A stretch of DNA of 64,000 bases from Rhodospirillales bacterium 24-66-33 (GCA_002281855.1 NCHQ01000030.1:1-64000), one strand, 5' to 3'; positions 41,977-51,856 are shown, numbered from the stretch's first letter. The notes: generated by a model from the sequence alone, not told the origin. Translations and numbers: made by a program.

Positions 41977-42557
41977 AAGATGCCTTCGAGCAGGCCGCGC
42001 TTGCGACGGGTGATGGTGGCCGTCGGGCCGGCGGCCGGCTGCCCGGAGGCCTGGGCATCGCGGATGCGCTGCTGCTCCTTGGCCGGATCGACCAGCACGC
42101 CCGACGGCGGCGAATCCTGCCAGAAGATCAGACCGTCGATGAACGACTTGTCGCTCTCGGCCAGGGTCTTGGTATCGGTGTTGACCTGTCCGCGGATGTT
42201 GGGGTCGATGCCGCCCTTGCCGGCGCGGGCGACCAGCGACTGCTCGGCGCTGCTGCCGGACCGCGGCGCATCCGGTCCGGCATTGACGCGCGCCTGGGTG
42301 CGGCCGGCCAATGCGGGCGACAGCGCCTCCTTGGCCTGATCGGCGGGCGTGACTTCCTGCGGACGCGGCTCACCCGGCCGCGGCGGCCGAAGCTCGGCAT
42401 TGGGCGGCATGGTCAGCGGCGAATGCGAGACGATCTTGAACTCGTCCGGCGACGTTTTCTTGTTGCCGCCGAAATTGTCGAAGGCGCCGCAGCCGCCCAG
42501 CGAGAGGGTGCCGCAGGCCAGAAGGGCCAATGGAATCGGGAGGAGAGTCGGTTTCAT
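41973..42557 (-). CDS. DUF3035 lipoprotein
   Basis: 194 residues. Lipobox in a signal sequence ending LGGCG, followed by a mostly disordered, proline-rich protein with conserved DEFKIVSHSPLTMPPNAELRPPRPGEPRPQE. The family is restricted to alphaproteobacteria and typically sits between lspA and M16 peptidase genes, as here. Likely an outer-membrane or periplasmic factor; function unknown. Confidence 0.88.
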   Translation of the reverse strand: MKPTLLPIPLALLACGTLSLGGCGAFDNFGGNKKTSPDEFKIVSHSPLTMPPNAELRPPRPGEPRPQEVTPADQAKEALSPALAGRTQARVNAGPDAPRSGSSAEQSLVARAGKGGIDPNIRGQVNTDTKTLAESDKSFIDGLIFWQDSPPSGVLVDPAKEQQRIRDAQASGQPAAGPTATITRRKRGLLEGIF

Positions 42558-42602
42558 CGTCCGTCCTTGGTAGTAGGCTTTTGTTCGCCGATCATGGCCG
42601 CT

Positions 42603-43085
42603 TCAGGGCGACGGTTTCTTTTCGCCCAGCAGCGAGTCGATGAGCATGAGCCCCACACCGACGACGATTGCCGCATCGGCGACATTGAATGCCGGCCAGT
42701 GCCAATGTCCAATGTGGAAATCGGCGAAATCGAACACCGCGCCCCACCGGGCACGGTCGATAACATTGCCGATGGCTCCCCCCATGACAAGGCCGATGCC
42801 CCATCCGGTCAGGGGGCGGTCGGTTCGCCGCAGCCACACGAAGAGTCCTATGCAAACCGCGATCGCCACGCCCGAGAGCACCCAGGGCGGCAAAGCCTGA
42901 TCGCCGCCCAGCAGGCCGAAGCTCACGCCGCGGTTCCAGACGATGACCAGCCGGAAGAATCCATCGATCACCGTCACGATGGCGCCGGCCTTCAGCAGGA
43001 ACCCCAGCAGGAGCTGCTTGGAGACCTGATCGGCCACCAGGGTGACGACGAGCAGGGCCATCGCCTGGCGGTCGATCTTCCTCAT
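42603..43085 (-). CDS. lspA: Signal peptidase II (prolipoprotein signal peptidase)
   Basis: 160 residues, four membrane segments. Cleaves lipoprotein signal peptides in the inner membrane. Catalytic aspartates lie in the conserved GGAIGNVIDRARWGAVFDF and FNVADAAIVVG motifs; VIVWNRGVSFGLL is also conserved. Start overlaps the ileS stop by 4 bp. Its likely substrate, the DUF3035 lipoprotein, is encoded next. Confidence 0.95.
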   Translation of the reverse strand: MRKIDRQAMALLVVTLVADQVSKQLLLGFLLKAGAIVTVIDGFFRLVIVWNRGVSFGLLGGDQALPPWVLSGVAIAVCIGLFVWLRRTDRPLTGWGIGLVMGGAIGNVIDRARWGAVFDFADFHIGHWHWPAFNVADAAIVVGVGLMLIDSLLGEKKPSP

Positions 43086-45931
43086 GCGGAGACCGCCTCC
43101 TCGCAGCGCCGGCAAAGCAGCGGATGGGCCGGCGACGTGCCGACCTCCTCCAGGACCTGCCAGCAGCGCGCGCACTTGGTGCCTTCGGCGAGCGCCGGCA
43201 CGACGGCTACGCCGGGAACGTCGGGCAGCGTGAAGGCGCCAGCCGGCGCCTCGCCCGAGACCAGCGTGCCACCCGACGTGATGCAATAGTCGCGCAGGTC
43301 GAGACCCTCGAACGCCTTCAGATAGTCCGGCGTGGCATAGACGACGGGGGCGGCCTGCAGGCTCGACCCGATGCGCTTCTCGGCGCGCTCGAGTTCGAGG
43401 GCGCCGGTCACGACACGGCGCAGCGCCCGCACGGCCTTCCACTTCTCGCCCAGCGCGGCATCGAGCCAGGCCGACGGGATGATCGGATAGAGGCGCAGGT
43501 GGACGCTCTCGGCCTTGCCGTCCGGCATGTCGCCCGGCCGCGCCAGCCAGGCCTCCTCGGCCGTGAAGCAGGTGATGGGCGCCAGCCAGGCCGTCAGGAA
43601 CGAGAAGAGTTCGGCCATGACGGTACGGGCCGCACGCCGGCGCGGCGTGTCGGCGGCATCGCAGTAGATCGAGTCCTTGCGGATGTCGAAATAGAAGGCC
43701 GAGAGATCGACGGCGCAGAAATTGTGCAGCTCCGTGGCGATCGTATGGAAGTCGTAATCGTCGACCGCGCGACGCATCACCCCGTCCAGCTCGGCCAGGC
43801 GATGCAGCACCCAGCGCTCCAGCTCGGGCATCTCGGCGAACGGCATCGTCTCGTCGGACGAGTAGCCTTCGAGACTGCCCAGCAGATAGCGCAGCGTGTT
43901 GCGCAGGCGGCGATAGGCTTCCGCCTGGTGCTTCAGAATCTCCGGCCCGATGCGCTGGTCCTCGGTGTAGTCGGTCCCGACCACCCAGAGGCGCAGTATG
44001 TCCGCACCATACTGGTCGCAGACCGTCTGGGGTGCCGTGATGTTGCCCAGCGACTTCGACATCTTGCGGCCCTGCTCGTCGAGCGTGAAGCCGTGCGTCA
44101 GTACGCCGTCATAGGGCGCGCGACCGCGCGTGCCGCAGCTCTCCAGCAGCGAGGAATGGAACCAGCCGCGATGCTGGTCGGAGCCTTCGAGATAGAGGTC
44201 GGCCGGCCACTTCAGCCGCTCGTTGCCCTCCAGCGTGAAGGCGTGCGTGCAGCCGGAGTCGAACCAGACGTCGAGGATGTCGGTCACCTGCTCGAACTCG
44301 GCGGGGTCGTACTTGTTGCCGAGGAAGCGCTCGGGCGGGCTCTCGAACCAGGCATCCGCGCCCTCGGCGCGGAAAGCCTCGACGATGCGTGCCATCACCT
44401 GCGCGTCGCGCAGCGGCTCGCCGGTCTTCTTGTCGACGAACACCGCGATCGGCACGCCCCAGGCGCGCTGGCGCGAGACGTTCCAGTCGGGACGCGTCTC
44501 GATCATCGAGCGCAGGCGGTTGTAGCCGGCGCGCGGCACGAAGCGCGTCGCATCGATCGCCGCCAGCGCCTTCTCGCGCAAGGTGCCGCCGATCTCGGGG
44601 ATCGTCTGGTCCATGGAGATGAACCATTGCGGCGCGTTGCGGAAGATGACCGGCGCCTTGGACCGCCAGGAATGGGGATAGGAATGCGTGATGCGACCCG
44701 AGGCCAGCAGCTTGCCCGCCTCGTCGAGCAGGGCGATGGCGGTGCGGTTGGCGTCGCCCTTCTTGCCCTCCTGCGTATAGACGCGCTTGCCGGCGAACAG
44801 CGGCACGTGCGGATAGTAGGTGCCATCCTCGGCGACCGTGTCCGGGACCTCGACGCCGTTGGCGGTGCCCAGCTCGTAGTCGTCGGCGCCATGGCCCGGG
44901 GCGATGTGCACGAAGCCCGTGCCGGCATCGGCGGTCACGAACCCGCCCGGCAACAGGCGCACGTCGAACTCGTAGCCCTGGCCGCGGAACGGATGAGCGG
45001 CGATCAGGCCTTCGAGGTCATCACCCGAAACCTCATCCACGATCTTCGGCGTGAACTTCGCCTCGCCGGCGACCGCATCGACGAGATCGCGCGCCAGCAC
45101 CAGTCTCTCGCCGACGCGGGCCTTGCTGTCTTCGGCGACGGCAGCGACCTCGACCAGCGCGTAGGCGATGTCCTCGCCGTAGGCCAGCGCGCGGTTGCCC
45201 GGCATGGTCCAGGGCGTGGTCGTCCAGATCATGATCGAGGCGCCGTCGAGCTTGCCGCCCTTCGAGTGCACGACCGGGAAGCGCACGTGGATCGTGTCCG
45301 ACGTGTGGTCGTGATACTCGATCTCCGCCTCGGCCAGCGCGGTCTTCTCGACCACCGACCAGAGAACCGCCTTCGAGCCCTTGTAGAGGCCGCCGTTCAG
45401 CAGGAACTTGCCCAGCTCCTGGACGATCACCGCCTCGGAGCTGTACTTCATCGTCGAGTAGTAGTTGTCCCAGTCGCCGTCGACGCCGAGGCGCTTGAAC
45501 TCTTCGCGCTGCACGGTGATCCAGTGATCGGCGAAGGCGCGACACTCGCGCCGGAACTCGACGATCGGGACCTGGTCCTTGTCCTGTTTCTTGGCGCGAT
45601 ACTGCTCCTCGATCTTCCACTCGATCGGCAGCCCGTGGCAGTCCCAGCCCGGCACGTAATGGCTGTCCTTGCCCATCATCTGCTGGGTGCGGCTGACGAG
45701 ATCCTTGAGGATCTTGTTCAGCGCGTGGCCGATATGCAGGTTCCCGTTGGCGTAGGGAGGCCCGTCGTGCAGCACGAACTTCGGCCGGCCCCGGCTCTCC
45801 TTGCGGATGCGGTCCCACAGCTTCATGTCGGCCCAGCGCTTCAGCAGCTCCGGTTCCTTCTTGGGCAGGCCGGCCCGCATGGGGAAGTCGGTCTTGGGCA
45901 GGAAAACGCTGGATTTATAATCAGTTGTCAC
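43082..45931 (-). CDS. ileS: Isoleucine-tRNA ligase
   Basis: 949 residues. Class I signature HIGH in GNLHIGHALNKILKD and KMSKS in KMSKSLGN. Editing domain (TTTPWTMPGNRALAYG), and a C-terminal zinc finger CARCWQVLEEVG..CRRCEEA. It is the bacterial type. A 981-residue open frame on the opposite strand (43124-46069) is only its shadow. Confidence 0.98.
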   Translation of the reverse strand: MTTDYKSSVFLPKTDFPMRAGLPKKEPELLKRWADMKLWDRIRKESRGRPKFVLHDGPPYANGNLHIGHALNKILKDLVSRTQQMMGKDSHYVPGWDCHGLPIEWKIEEQYRAKKQDKDQVPIVEFRRECRAFADHWITVQREEFKRLGVDGDWDNYYSTMKYSSEAVIVQELGKFLLNGGLYKGSKAVLWSVVEKTALAEAEIEYHDHTSDTIHVRFPVVHSKGGKLDGASIMIWTTTPWTMPGNRALAYGEDIAYALVEVAAVAEDSKARVGERLVLARDLVDAVAGEAKFTPKIVDEVSGDDLEGLIAAHPFRGQGYEFDVRLLPGGFVTADAGTGFVHIAPGHGADDYELGTANGVEVPDTVAEDGTYYPHVPLFAGKRVYTQEGKKGDANRTAIALLDEAGKLLASGRITHSYPHSWRSKAPVIFRNAPQWFISMDQTIPEIGGTLREKALAAIDATRFVPRAGYNRLRSMIETRPDWNVSRQRAWGVPIAVFVDKKTGEPLRDAQVMARIVEAFRAEGADAWFESPPERFLGNKYDPAEFEQVTDILDVWFDSGCTHAFTLEGNERLKWPADLYLEGSDQHRGWFHSSLLESCGTRGRAPYDGVLTHGFTLDEQGRKMSKSLGNITAPQTVCDQYGADILRLWVVGTDYTEDQRIGPEILKHQAEAYRRLRNTLRYLLGSLEGYSSDETMPFAEMPELERWVLHRLAELDGVMRRAVDDYDFHTIATELHNFCAVDLSAFYFDIRKDSIYCDAADTPRRRAARTVMAELFSFLTAWLAPITCFTAEEAWLARPGDMPDGKAESVHLRLYPIIPSAWLDAALGEKWKAVRALRRVVTGALELERAEKRIGSSLQAAPVVYATPDYLKAFEGLDLRDYCITSGGTLVSGEAPAGAFTLPDVPGVAVVPALAEGTKCARCWQVLEEVGTSPAHPLLCRRCEEAVSA

Positions 45932-46087
45932 AAGAAACTCGTCGCAGGAGGGAAATTCCGGCCGCCCGTCGGCGGCCGCTGGCAGGCAAGACGACCCGGC
46001 CGCGGTCAGCGGACCGGGCGGGTAATTCGCTCCTGGAAAGCCCTGGTGAACATAGGGCGCGCAATCTAGGGATGGGGGTCGGGGGGG

Positions 46088-47017
46088 TCAAGGAGCCGCG
46101 AGGATGGCCCGGGCGCGCTCGCCGTCGGCGGCGATCTGGGCCTTGAGCTGGTCGAGGCCGGTGAATTTCATCTCGGGACGGATGAAATCCACCAGCGCGA
46201 CCCGCAGGACCTGGCCGTAGAGGTCGCCCGTGAAGTCGAACAGGTGGACCTCGAAATTCTCCTGCAGCTTGCCGAAGGTCGGTCGCTTTCCGAGATTGGC
46301 GACACCGTTGCGCCAAGCCCCATCGACCAGGGCCCGCACGGCATAGACACCGAAGCGCGGGCGCAGATGTTCGCCCAAGGCCACGTTGGCGGTCGGAAAC
46401 CCGATGGTGCGGCCGCGCTGGTCGCCCAGTTCGACCTTGCCCTCGATCTCCCATCGATGGCCCAGCAGACCGGCCGCCTCGCGCGCCCAGCCGTGGCGCA
46501 GTGCCTCGCGGATGCGGGTCGAGGAATAGATCTCGCCTTCGTGCGTCACCGGATCGAGCACCGAGACCTCGAAGCCGCGCTCCTTGCCCTCGGCCCGCAG
46601 CATCTCGACGTTGCCGCTGCGCCGGGCGCCGAAGGTGAAGTCGTAGCCGCAGACGACATGACGCGCGCGCAGCCCCTGTACGAGGACGTCCTCCACAAAC
46701 GAGGCCGCCGGAAGGGCCGCGAACGCCGCATCGAAGTGCTGGGCCAGCACCGCCTTCACACCATGTTCGGCGAGCAGCCGCGTCTTGGCCGGCGCGAGCG
46801 TCAGTCGGAACGGGCCCGTGTCGGGCACGAAGAAGCCGCGCGGGTGCGGCTCGAAAGTGAAGGCGAGCAGCGGCGCACCGAGTTCAGAGGCCTTCTCGCG
46901 CGCATGTGCGAGAAGCGCCTGGTGGCCGTGATGCACGCCGTCGAAATTGCCGAGCGCCACCACACCGCCCGTCCACGCGGGCGGCACCGAATGCCAGTCG
47001 TCGAACACTGGAACCAT
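46088..47017 (-). CDS. ribF: Bifunctional riboflavin kinase / FAD synthetase
   Basis: 309 residues. Makes FMN then FAD from riboflavin. N-terminal nucleotidyltransferase motif VVALGNFDGVHHGHQALL, SSTRIREALRHG, and C-terminal kinase region GRTIGFPTANVAL with the acidic ENFEVHLFDF. Gene order ribF-ileS-lspA is common in proteobacteria. Confidence 0.96.
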   Translation of the reverse strand: MVPVFDDWHSVPPAWTGGVVALGNFDGVHHGHQALLAHAREKASELGAPLLAFTFEPHPRGFFVPDTGPFRLTLAPAKTRLLAEHGVKAVLAQHFDAAFAALPAASFVEDVLVQGLRARHVVCGYDFTFGARRSGNVEMLRAEGKERGFEVSVLDPVTHEGEIYSSTRIREALRHGWAREAAGLLGHRWEIEGKVELGDQRGRTIGFPTANVALGEHLRPRFGVYAVRALVDGAWRNGVANLGKRPTFGKLQENFEVHLFDFTGDLYGQVLRVALVDFIRPEMKFTGLDQLKAQIAADGERARAILAAP

Positions 47018-47026
47018 GTCGCCGAC

Positions 47027-47473
47027 TCAGGCCGCGTCGCGCCGTGGCACCAGCACGACCGCTTCGCCGTCGATCACGACCTTGTCGCCGTTCAGGCACT
47101 GGGTCTTGAGCGTGACGCGGCGGCGCTTCTCGTCGATGGCGGTGATGGTCGCAACGGCCGTGATCGTCTCGCCGATGAGGACCGGCGCCATGAAGTTCAT
47201 GGTCTGGGAAATATAAACCGCGCCCGGTCCCGGCAGCTTGGTGCCGATCACCGTCGAGATGAAGCTGCCGCTCAGCATGCCGTGCGCGATGCGCTGGCCG
47301 AAGCGCGTGGTGCGGGCGAACCCGTCATGCAGGTGGATCGGGTTGGTGTCGCCGGAAACCCCGGCGAAGGCCACGATGTCGGCGTCGGTCACGGTCTTGC
47401 CGAACATCGCCGACATGCCGGGCTTGAGGTCTTCCAGGTACAGGCCGTTCATCGCGGCGAAGGCACTCGACAC
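47027..47473 (-). CDS. MaoC-family dehydratase ((R)-enoyl-CoA hydratase-like)
   Basis: 148 residues from the GTG at 47473, chosen because GGGGAG lies 9 nt upstream; alternatives are a GTG at 47530 and an ATG at 47452. Hot-dog fold with the hydratase motif DIVAFAGVSGDTNPIHLHDGFA (catalytic D and H) and RIAHGMLSGSFIST. Probably hydrates enoyl-CoA for beta-oxidation or polyhydroxyalkanoate precursors. Confidence 0.88.
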   Translation of the reverse strand: MSSAFAAMNGLYLEDLKPGMSAMFGKTVTDADIVAFAGVSGDTNPIHLHDGFARTTRFGQRIAHGMLSGSFISTVIGTKLPGPGAVYISQTMNFMAPVLIGETITAVATITAIDEKRRRVTLKTQCLNGDKVVIDGEAVVLVPRRDAA

Positions 47474-47541
47474 TTTGCTGATCTCCCCAGTTGGCGCGGT
47501 CCTCTTACCATGCGGCGAAGCCTGTGCCACAGTCCCGGTAA

Positions 47542-48567
47542 ATGAACGTTCACACGTCGCCTGAAGCAGAGACCGTCGCCCGCATCCTCGGCGAGGCGGC
47601 GCGCCGCCACTTCTGCACCCCCGCCTCCATCGAAGCCCTATCCCGCCAGTCCGGCGGCGCCTCGCGCCAGACCTGGAGTTTCGATGCCGTCGTGAACGGC
47701 GAGCGCCACGCGCTGATCCTGCGCCGCGACCCGCCGGCCCAAGGAAAGACCGAGCGCGAACGCTCCGTCACCATCGACCGCGCGACCGAATTCCGCGTGC
47801 TGCGCGCGGCCCATGAGGCGGGCGTGCGGGCGCCCGAGCCGTTGTTCGAACTCACACCGCAGGATGGGCTGGGCGAGGCCTATGTGATGCGCCGGGTCGG
47901 CGGCATCGCCATTGCCCGCAAGCTGCTGCGCGATGCGCCCTACGAGGCGGCGCGTGGACGGATCGCGGGCCAGCTCGGCGAGATCCTGGCCCGCATTCAT
48001 GCGACTGATACAGGCACCCTGCCGCCCCTCCCCCGCCGCGAGGCCGCCGACCATATCGCCGAGCTGCGCCGCTCGCTCGATGCCCTGGGCCAGCCGCAGC
48101 CGGTGTTCGAACTGGCCCTCACCTGGCTCGACCGCCGCAGGCCCGCGCCGCTCGACCGGCCGGTGCTGGTGCATGGCGACTACCGCACCGGCAACTATCT
48201 GGTCGACGAGACCGGCGTGACCACGATCCTCGACTGGGAGCTCGCCCATCTCGGCGATCCGGTGGAGGATCTCGGCTGGTTGTGCGTGAAGAGCTGGCGC
48301 TTCGGCGCCATCGACAGGCCGGCCGGCGGCTTCGGCAGCCGCGAGGAATTGTGGGCCGCCTACGAGCACGCCGGCGGCGGCAAGGTCGATCCCGTTCGTG
48401 CCCACTGGTGGGAAGTCTTCGGCACCGCGCACTGGGGCATCATCTGCCTCAATCAGGCCTGGAAGCATCTCTCGGGTTCGATCAAGTCCATGGAGCACGC
48501 CTCGATCGGCCGCCGCGCCGTCGAGACCGAAGTCGACCTGTTGCAACTCTTGAAGCAGGGAGCCTGA
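47542..48567 (+). CDS. APH-family phosphotransferase-like protein (acyl-CoA-metabolism type)
   Basis: 341 residues. Kinase-like motifs: HGDYRTGNYLV (catalytic loop) and TTILDWELAHLGDPVEDLGWL (metal-binding D). This subgroup resembles the kinase domain of ACAD10/11-like proteins and is often linked to acyl-CoA dehydrogenases and DUF6285 proteins. The next gene is DUF6285, supporting that role. Phosphorylation target inferred to be a hydroxyacyl-type metabolite. Confidence 0.87.
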   Translation: MNVHTSPEAETVARILGEAARRHFCTPASIEALSRQSGGASRQTWSFDAVVNGERHALILRRDPPAQGKTERERSVTIDRATEFRVLRAAHEAGVRAPEPLFELTPQDGLGEAYVMRRVGGIAIARKLLRDAPYEAARGRIAGQLGEILARIHATDTGTLPPLPRREAADHIAELRRSLDALGQPQPVFELALTWLDRRRPAPLDRPVLVHGDYRTGNYLVDETGVTTILDWELAHLGDPVEDLGWLCVKSWRFGAIDRPAGGFGSREELWAAYEHAGGGKVDPVRAHWWEVFGTAHWGIICLNQAWKHLSGSIKSMEHASIGRRAVETEVDLLQLLKQGA

Positions 48568-48569
48568 TC

Positions 48570-48929
48570 GTGGCCCAGGACCGCCCCACCGCCGCCGAAC
48601 TCTTAGCCGCCATCGCCGACTTCCTGCGCGAGGAAGCGACGCCCGCCCTCGACCGCACCGAGCCGCGGCTGGGCTTCCAGATGCGGGTCGCCGTGAATTC
48701 GCTCGCCATCCTCGAACGCGAGGCGCGCCTCGGACCGGCCGCCGATGCGCGCGAGCATGAGCGTCTGGTCGGGCTGCTCGGCCGCGAAGCCACGCTCGAA
48801 GAACTCAATCGCGAACTGGCGCGACAACTGCGCGGCGGCGAGCGCGATGAGACCGACGCAGCCCTGATGGCCCATCTCGACGCCACCATCGCCGACAAGA
48901 TCGTCATCGCCAATCCGAAGTGGCGGTAG
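48570..48929 (+). CDS. DUF6285 domain protein
   Basis: 119 residues from a GTG start 2 bp after the kinase-like gene. Helical: PTAAELLAAIADFLREEATPAL, FQMRVAVNSLAILEREARLGP, and a conserved end ALMAHLDATIADKIVIANPKW. Typically encoded right after APH-like proteins of acyl-CoA metabolism; function unknown, perhaps a regulatory partner. Confidence 0.82.
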   Translation: MAQDRPTAAELLAAIADFLREEATPALDRTEPRLGFQMRVAVNSLAILEREARLGPAADAREHERLVGLLGREATLEELNRELARQLRGGERDETDAALMAHLDATIADKIVIANPKWR

Positions 48930-48940
48930 AAGCACTTGCT

Positions 48941-48963
48941 CCTCCCCGTCACACGGGGGAGGC
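48941..48963. repeat. CCTCCCC hairpin repeat after DUF6285
   Basis: CTCCCCGT..ACGGGGGAGG forms an imperfect hairpin related to the elements at 18997 and 19114. Probably the same dispersed family, possibly acting as a terminator. Confidence 0.5.
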
Positions 48964-49036
48964 ATGTCTAGATACTTCGGCCCCCGCCGAACCATTGACC
49001 GTGGCGACCGCCGCCGGCCGGGCCTAAAATCTGGGC

Positions 49037-49735
49037 ATGACCACCGTGAACGCCCTTTCCGAGATTGCCGCCCTGATGGGCGATCCGGCGCGCGCCTCGA
49101 TGCTGTCGCTGCTGATGGACGGCCGCGCCCACACCGCGTCAGACCTCGCCCACAATGCCGGCATCACGGCGCAGACGGCGAGCGGTCACCTCGCACGCAT
49201 GGTCGAGGCGGAGCTGCTGGCGGCGCGCGCCCAGGGCCGCAACCGCTTCTATCGCCTGGCGTCACCCGAGGTGGCGCATGCCATCGAATCGCTGATGGCG
49301 CTGGCCGGCACGCGGGCAACCCCGGCGTCGAAGAGCGCGGCGTGGCGGCGTGACCCGGACCTCCGCTTCTGCCGCACCTGCTACGACCACCTTGCCGGAC
49401 AGGTGGGCATCGCCGTGACCGATTCGCTGACCCGTCAGGGCCATCTCGAACCCAAGGGACCACGCGACTGGCAGCTCACCCCGTCGGGCGAATTGTTCTG
49501 CGGAAAACTGGGGGTCGATCTCGGCACGGCGCGCCAGGCGAGCACGCGCCACTTCGCCCGCCAGTGCCTCGACTGGAGCGAACGCCGGCCTCACATTTCG
49601 GGCGCGCTGGGCGCCGCCATCGCCGACACCTTCTTCAAGCGCGGCTGGGCCGAGCGCCTGCGCCGCAGCCGCACCGTGCGCCTCACGGATTCCGGCCGCC
49701 GCGCGCTGGGCAGCCATTTCGGCGCGACGGTCTAG
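49037..49735 (+). CDS. ArsR-family transcriptional regulator
   Basis: 232 residues, longer than typical ArsR proteins (about 100-120). N-terminal winged helix: LMGDPARASMLSLLMDGRAHTASDLAHNAGITAQTASGHLARMVEAELL. A C-terminal half of unknown role contains FCRTCYDHLAG and CLDWSERRPH, with cysteines that could sense metals or redox. Target unknown. Confidence 0.88.
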   Translation: MTTVNALSEIAALMGDPARASMLSLLMDGRAHTASDLAHNAGITAQTASGHLARMVEAELLAARAQGRNRFYRLASPEVAHAIESLMALAGTRATPASKSAAWRRDPDLRFCRTCYDHLAGQVGIAVTDSLTRQGHLEPKGPRDWQLTPSGELFCGKLGVDLGTARQASTRHFARQCLDWSERRPHISGALGAAIADTFFKRGWAERLRRSRTVRLTDSGRRALGSHFGATV

Positions 49736-49736
49736 C

Positions 49737-50861
49737 CTACCAACCCTGGAAGCGCGGCCAGGTCGCGGTGTCACCGGCCGGCGTCACGGCGAGGTAGGAC
49801 GGATACTGCGCGCCGGTGGCGCAGGCATGGTTGGGCAGGATGCGCAGCCGCGCGCCGATGGGAAAGCGCTCGACCAGGGTTGCATCGGCCGTGCCGTCGC
49901 GGCGCGCGACGATGCCATGTTCCTGGTTGGCGCCCGAGACGATCAGCCCATCGATCACGTTGCCCTCGACATCGCACACGGCGCCGTAGCCATAGTCGAT
50001 CTTCTGGCGCTGGGTGCCGCGGTCGCGGCTCATCGCCATCCAGCCGGCATCGACGATCACCCAGCCCTTCTCGGGCTGATGGCCGATCACCTCGGTCAGC
50101 ACGGAGAGCGCCACGTCCTGCGGCGTGCAGACGCCGACATTGGACATCACGAGGTCAAAGAAAACGTAGACGCCGGCGCGCACTTCGGTGACGCCTTCGA
50201 GATGCTGCGCGGCGATCGCGGTCGGCGTCGAGCCGATGCTGACCTCCGGGCAGGCGATGCCGGCGGCGCGCAGACGATCGGCGGCGCGCACGCACAGCGC
50301 CCGCTCCTGCTCGGCCAGCGCCTGCAGCGCCTCCGGCGTGTCGAGATCGTAGGAGCTGCCGGCATGGGTCAGCACGCCCTTCACCGTCGCGCCACCCGCT
50401 TGCAGCACCTGGCCGATCGCGATCAGCTCCGGCGCCTCGGGCTGCACGCCCGAGCGATGGCCGTCGGAATCGATCTCGATCATGACCTCGAAGGTCTGCC
50501 GGGCTTCACGGCCCTTCGCCACGACGGCCTCGGCCGCCGCCACCGAATCGACGAGCAGGGTCAGCGCGCAGCCCTTACGGATGAGGGCCAGTGCGCGGTC
50601 GAGCTTGTCCGGCACGATGCAGACCGCATAGAGCACGTCGGAAAAGCCCGCGGCGAAGAACTGCTCGGCCTCCTTCAGGGTCGAGACAGTGATGCCCACG
50701 GCGCCCGCCTTCTCCTGGGCGCGCGCGACCTCGATGCATTTCGAGGTCTTCACATGCGGCCGCAGGCGCACGCCGAGCGCCGAGAGATGGGCCTGCATGC
50801 GCACGATGTTGCCTTCCATGCGGCGCTCGTCGATCAGCGCCGCCGGGGTCTCGATGTCCAT
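49737..50861 (-). CDS. DSD1-family PLP enzyme (D-threonine aldolase-like)
   Basis: 374 residues from the ATG at 50861 (TTG at 50870 possible). Alanine-racemase-like barrel: PLP lysine in LRPHVKTSKCIEVARAQ, and DSDGHRSG. The C-terminal metal site region contains H and C in LPNHACATG. It would cleave or dehydrate a D-hydroxy amino acid. First catabolic enzyme next to a Bug binding protein and a HAD enzyme; the cluster faces a LysR regulator. Confidence 0.88.
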   Translation of the reverse strand: MDIETPAALIDERRMEGNIVRMQAHLSALGVRLRPHVKTSKCIEVARAQEKAGAVGITVSTLKEAEQFFAAGFSDVLYAVCIVPDKLDRALALIRKGCALTLLVDSVAAAEAVVAKGREARQTFEVMIEIDSDGHRSGVQPEAPELIAIGQVLQAGGATVKGVLTHAGSSYDLDTPEALQALAEQERALCVRAADRLRAAGIACPEVSIGSTPTAIAAQHLEGVTEVRAGVYVFFDLVMSNVGVCTPQDVALSVLTEVIGHQPEKGWVIVDAGWMAMSRDRGTQRQKIDYGYGAVCDVEGNVIDGLIVSGANQEHGIVARRDGTADATLVERFPIGARLRILPNHACATGAQYPSYLAVTPAGDTATWPRFQGW

Positions 50862-50881
50862 CAGCTTCAAGTGTCCACCCT

Positions 50882-51856
50882 TCAGTCGAGATACTCGCCA
50901 CGCGCCTTGAGCGCCGGCACGTCCTTCTCCAGCCCGCGCGCGATCAGCGCCGTCACGCTAGCCGGCTGCAGCGCATCCGACGACGGCAGATCGACGCCGA
51001 CCGCATTCATCTGCTTGACCAGCGCCGGATCGGCCACCGCCGCGCGCAGCGCCTGGTTGAGCCGCGCCATGACCGGTTGCGGCGTGCCCTTGGGCGCAAA
51101 CAACGCGTTCCACGAGCGCAGGTTCACGTCGTAGCCCTGGCTGGCCGCCGTCGCCACCCCCGGCAGCTGCGGCAGAGGCTGGTCGCTCAGCACGGCAAGC
51201 GGCTTGATCTTGCCGCCGGCGATCTGCGGCAGCGCCGTCGTCGTCTGGTCGCACATGAAATCGATGTGGCCGCCCATCAGGTCGTTCATGGCCGGCGCCA
51301 CGCCGCGATAGGGCACATGGGTGATGTTGAGCTTGAGCGCTGACAGCAGCACCACGCAGGCATAGTGGGAGATCGAGCCCACGCCGGCGCTGCCATAGGT
51401 CATGCCTGCCTTGTTCTTTTCGGCATAGGCGATGAATTCCTTGAGGTTCGACACCGGCAGGCCTGCCTTGGCGACCAGCAGCAGCGGCGCCGTGCCGGCA
51501 AGGCCGATCGGCTCGAAACCGGTCAGCGGATCATAGGGCAGCTTCTTGAACAGGGCTGCGTTGGCGACGTGCGTGCCGATCGTGCCGAAGCCGATCGTGT
51601 AGCCGTCGGCTGCGGCGTTCATCAGCTTGGTCAATCCGATCGTGCCGCTGGCGCCGCCGATATTCTCGACCACGACGGTCTGCTTGAGATCCGCGGCCAT
51701 GCCCTGCGCCAGCGCCCGGGCCAGCGCGTCGCTGGGACCGCCCGCCGGAAACGGCACGATCAGCGTCAGCGGCTTGGTGGGGAAGACTTGGGCGGTGGCC
51801 GTGCCGGCCACCAGCAGCAGCGGTGCGAGGGTGAGCAGAAGTCGGCGTAACATCAT
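50882..51856 (-). CDS. Bug/TctC-family periplasmic solute-binding protein
   Basis: 324 residues, signal peptide MMLRRLLLTLAPLLLVAGTATA, then FPTKPLTLIVPFPAGGPSDALAR and VVENIGGASGTIG as in the family. Binds a carboxylate, possibly the substrate of the neighbouring PLP enzyme. Overlaps the HAD gene by 4 bp. Confidence 0.92.
   Translation of the reverse strand: MMLRRLLLTLAPLLLVAGTATAQVFPTKPLTLIVPFPAGGPSDALARALAQGMAADLKQTVVVENIGGASGTIGLTKLMNAAADGYTIGFGTIGTHVANAALFKKLPYDPLTGFEPIGLAGTAPLLLVAKAGLPVSNLKEFIAYAEKNKAGMTYGSAGVGSISHYACVVLLSALKLNITHVPYRGVAPAMNDLMGGHIDFMCDQTTTALPQIAGGKIKPLAVLSDQPLPQLPGVATAASQGYDVNLRSWNALFAPKGTPQPVMARLNQALRAAVADPALVKQMNAVGVDLPSSDALQPASVTALIARGLEKDVPALKARGEYLD

Noticed and set aside
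43124..46069. A 981-codon open frame on the plus strand
   Set aside because: It is the opposite strand of ileS, whose HIGH and KMSKS motifs are intact. The frame's translation is compositionally biased (R, A, H, Q, D) with no family features; long antisense frames are expected at this GC content.
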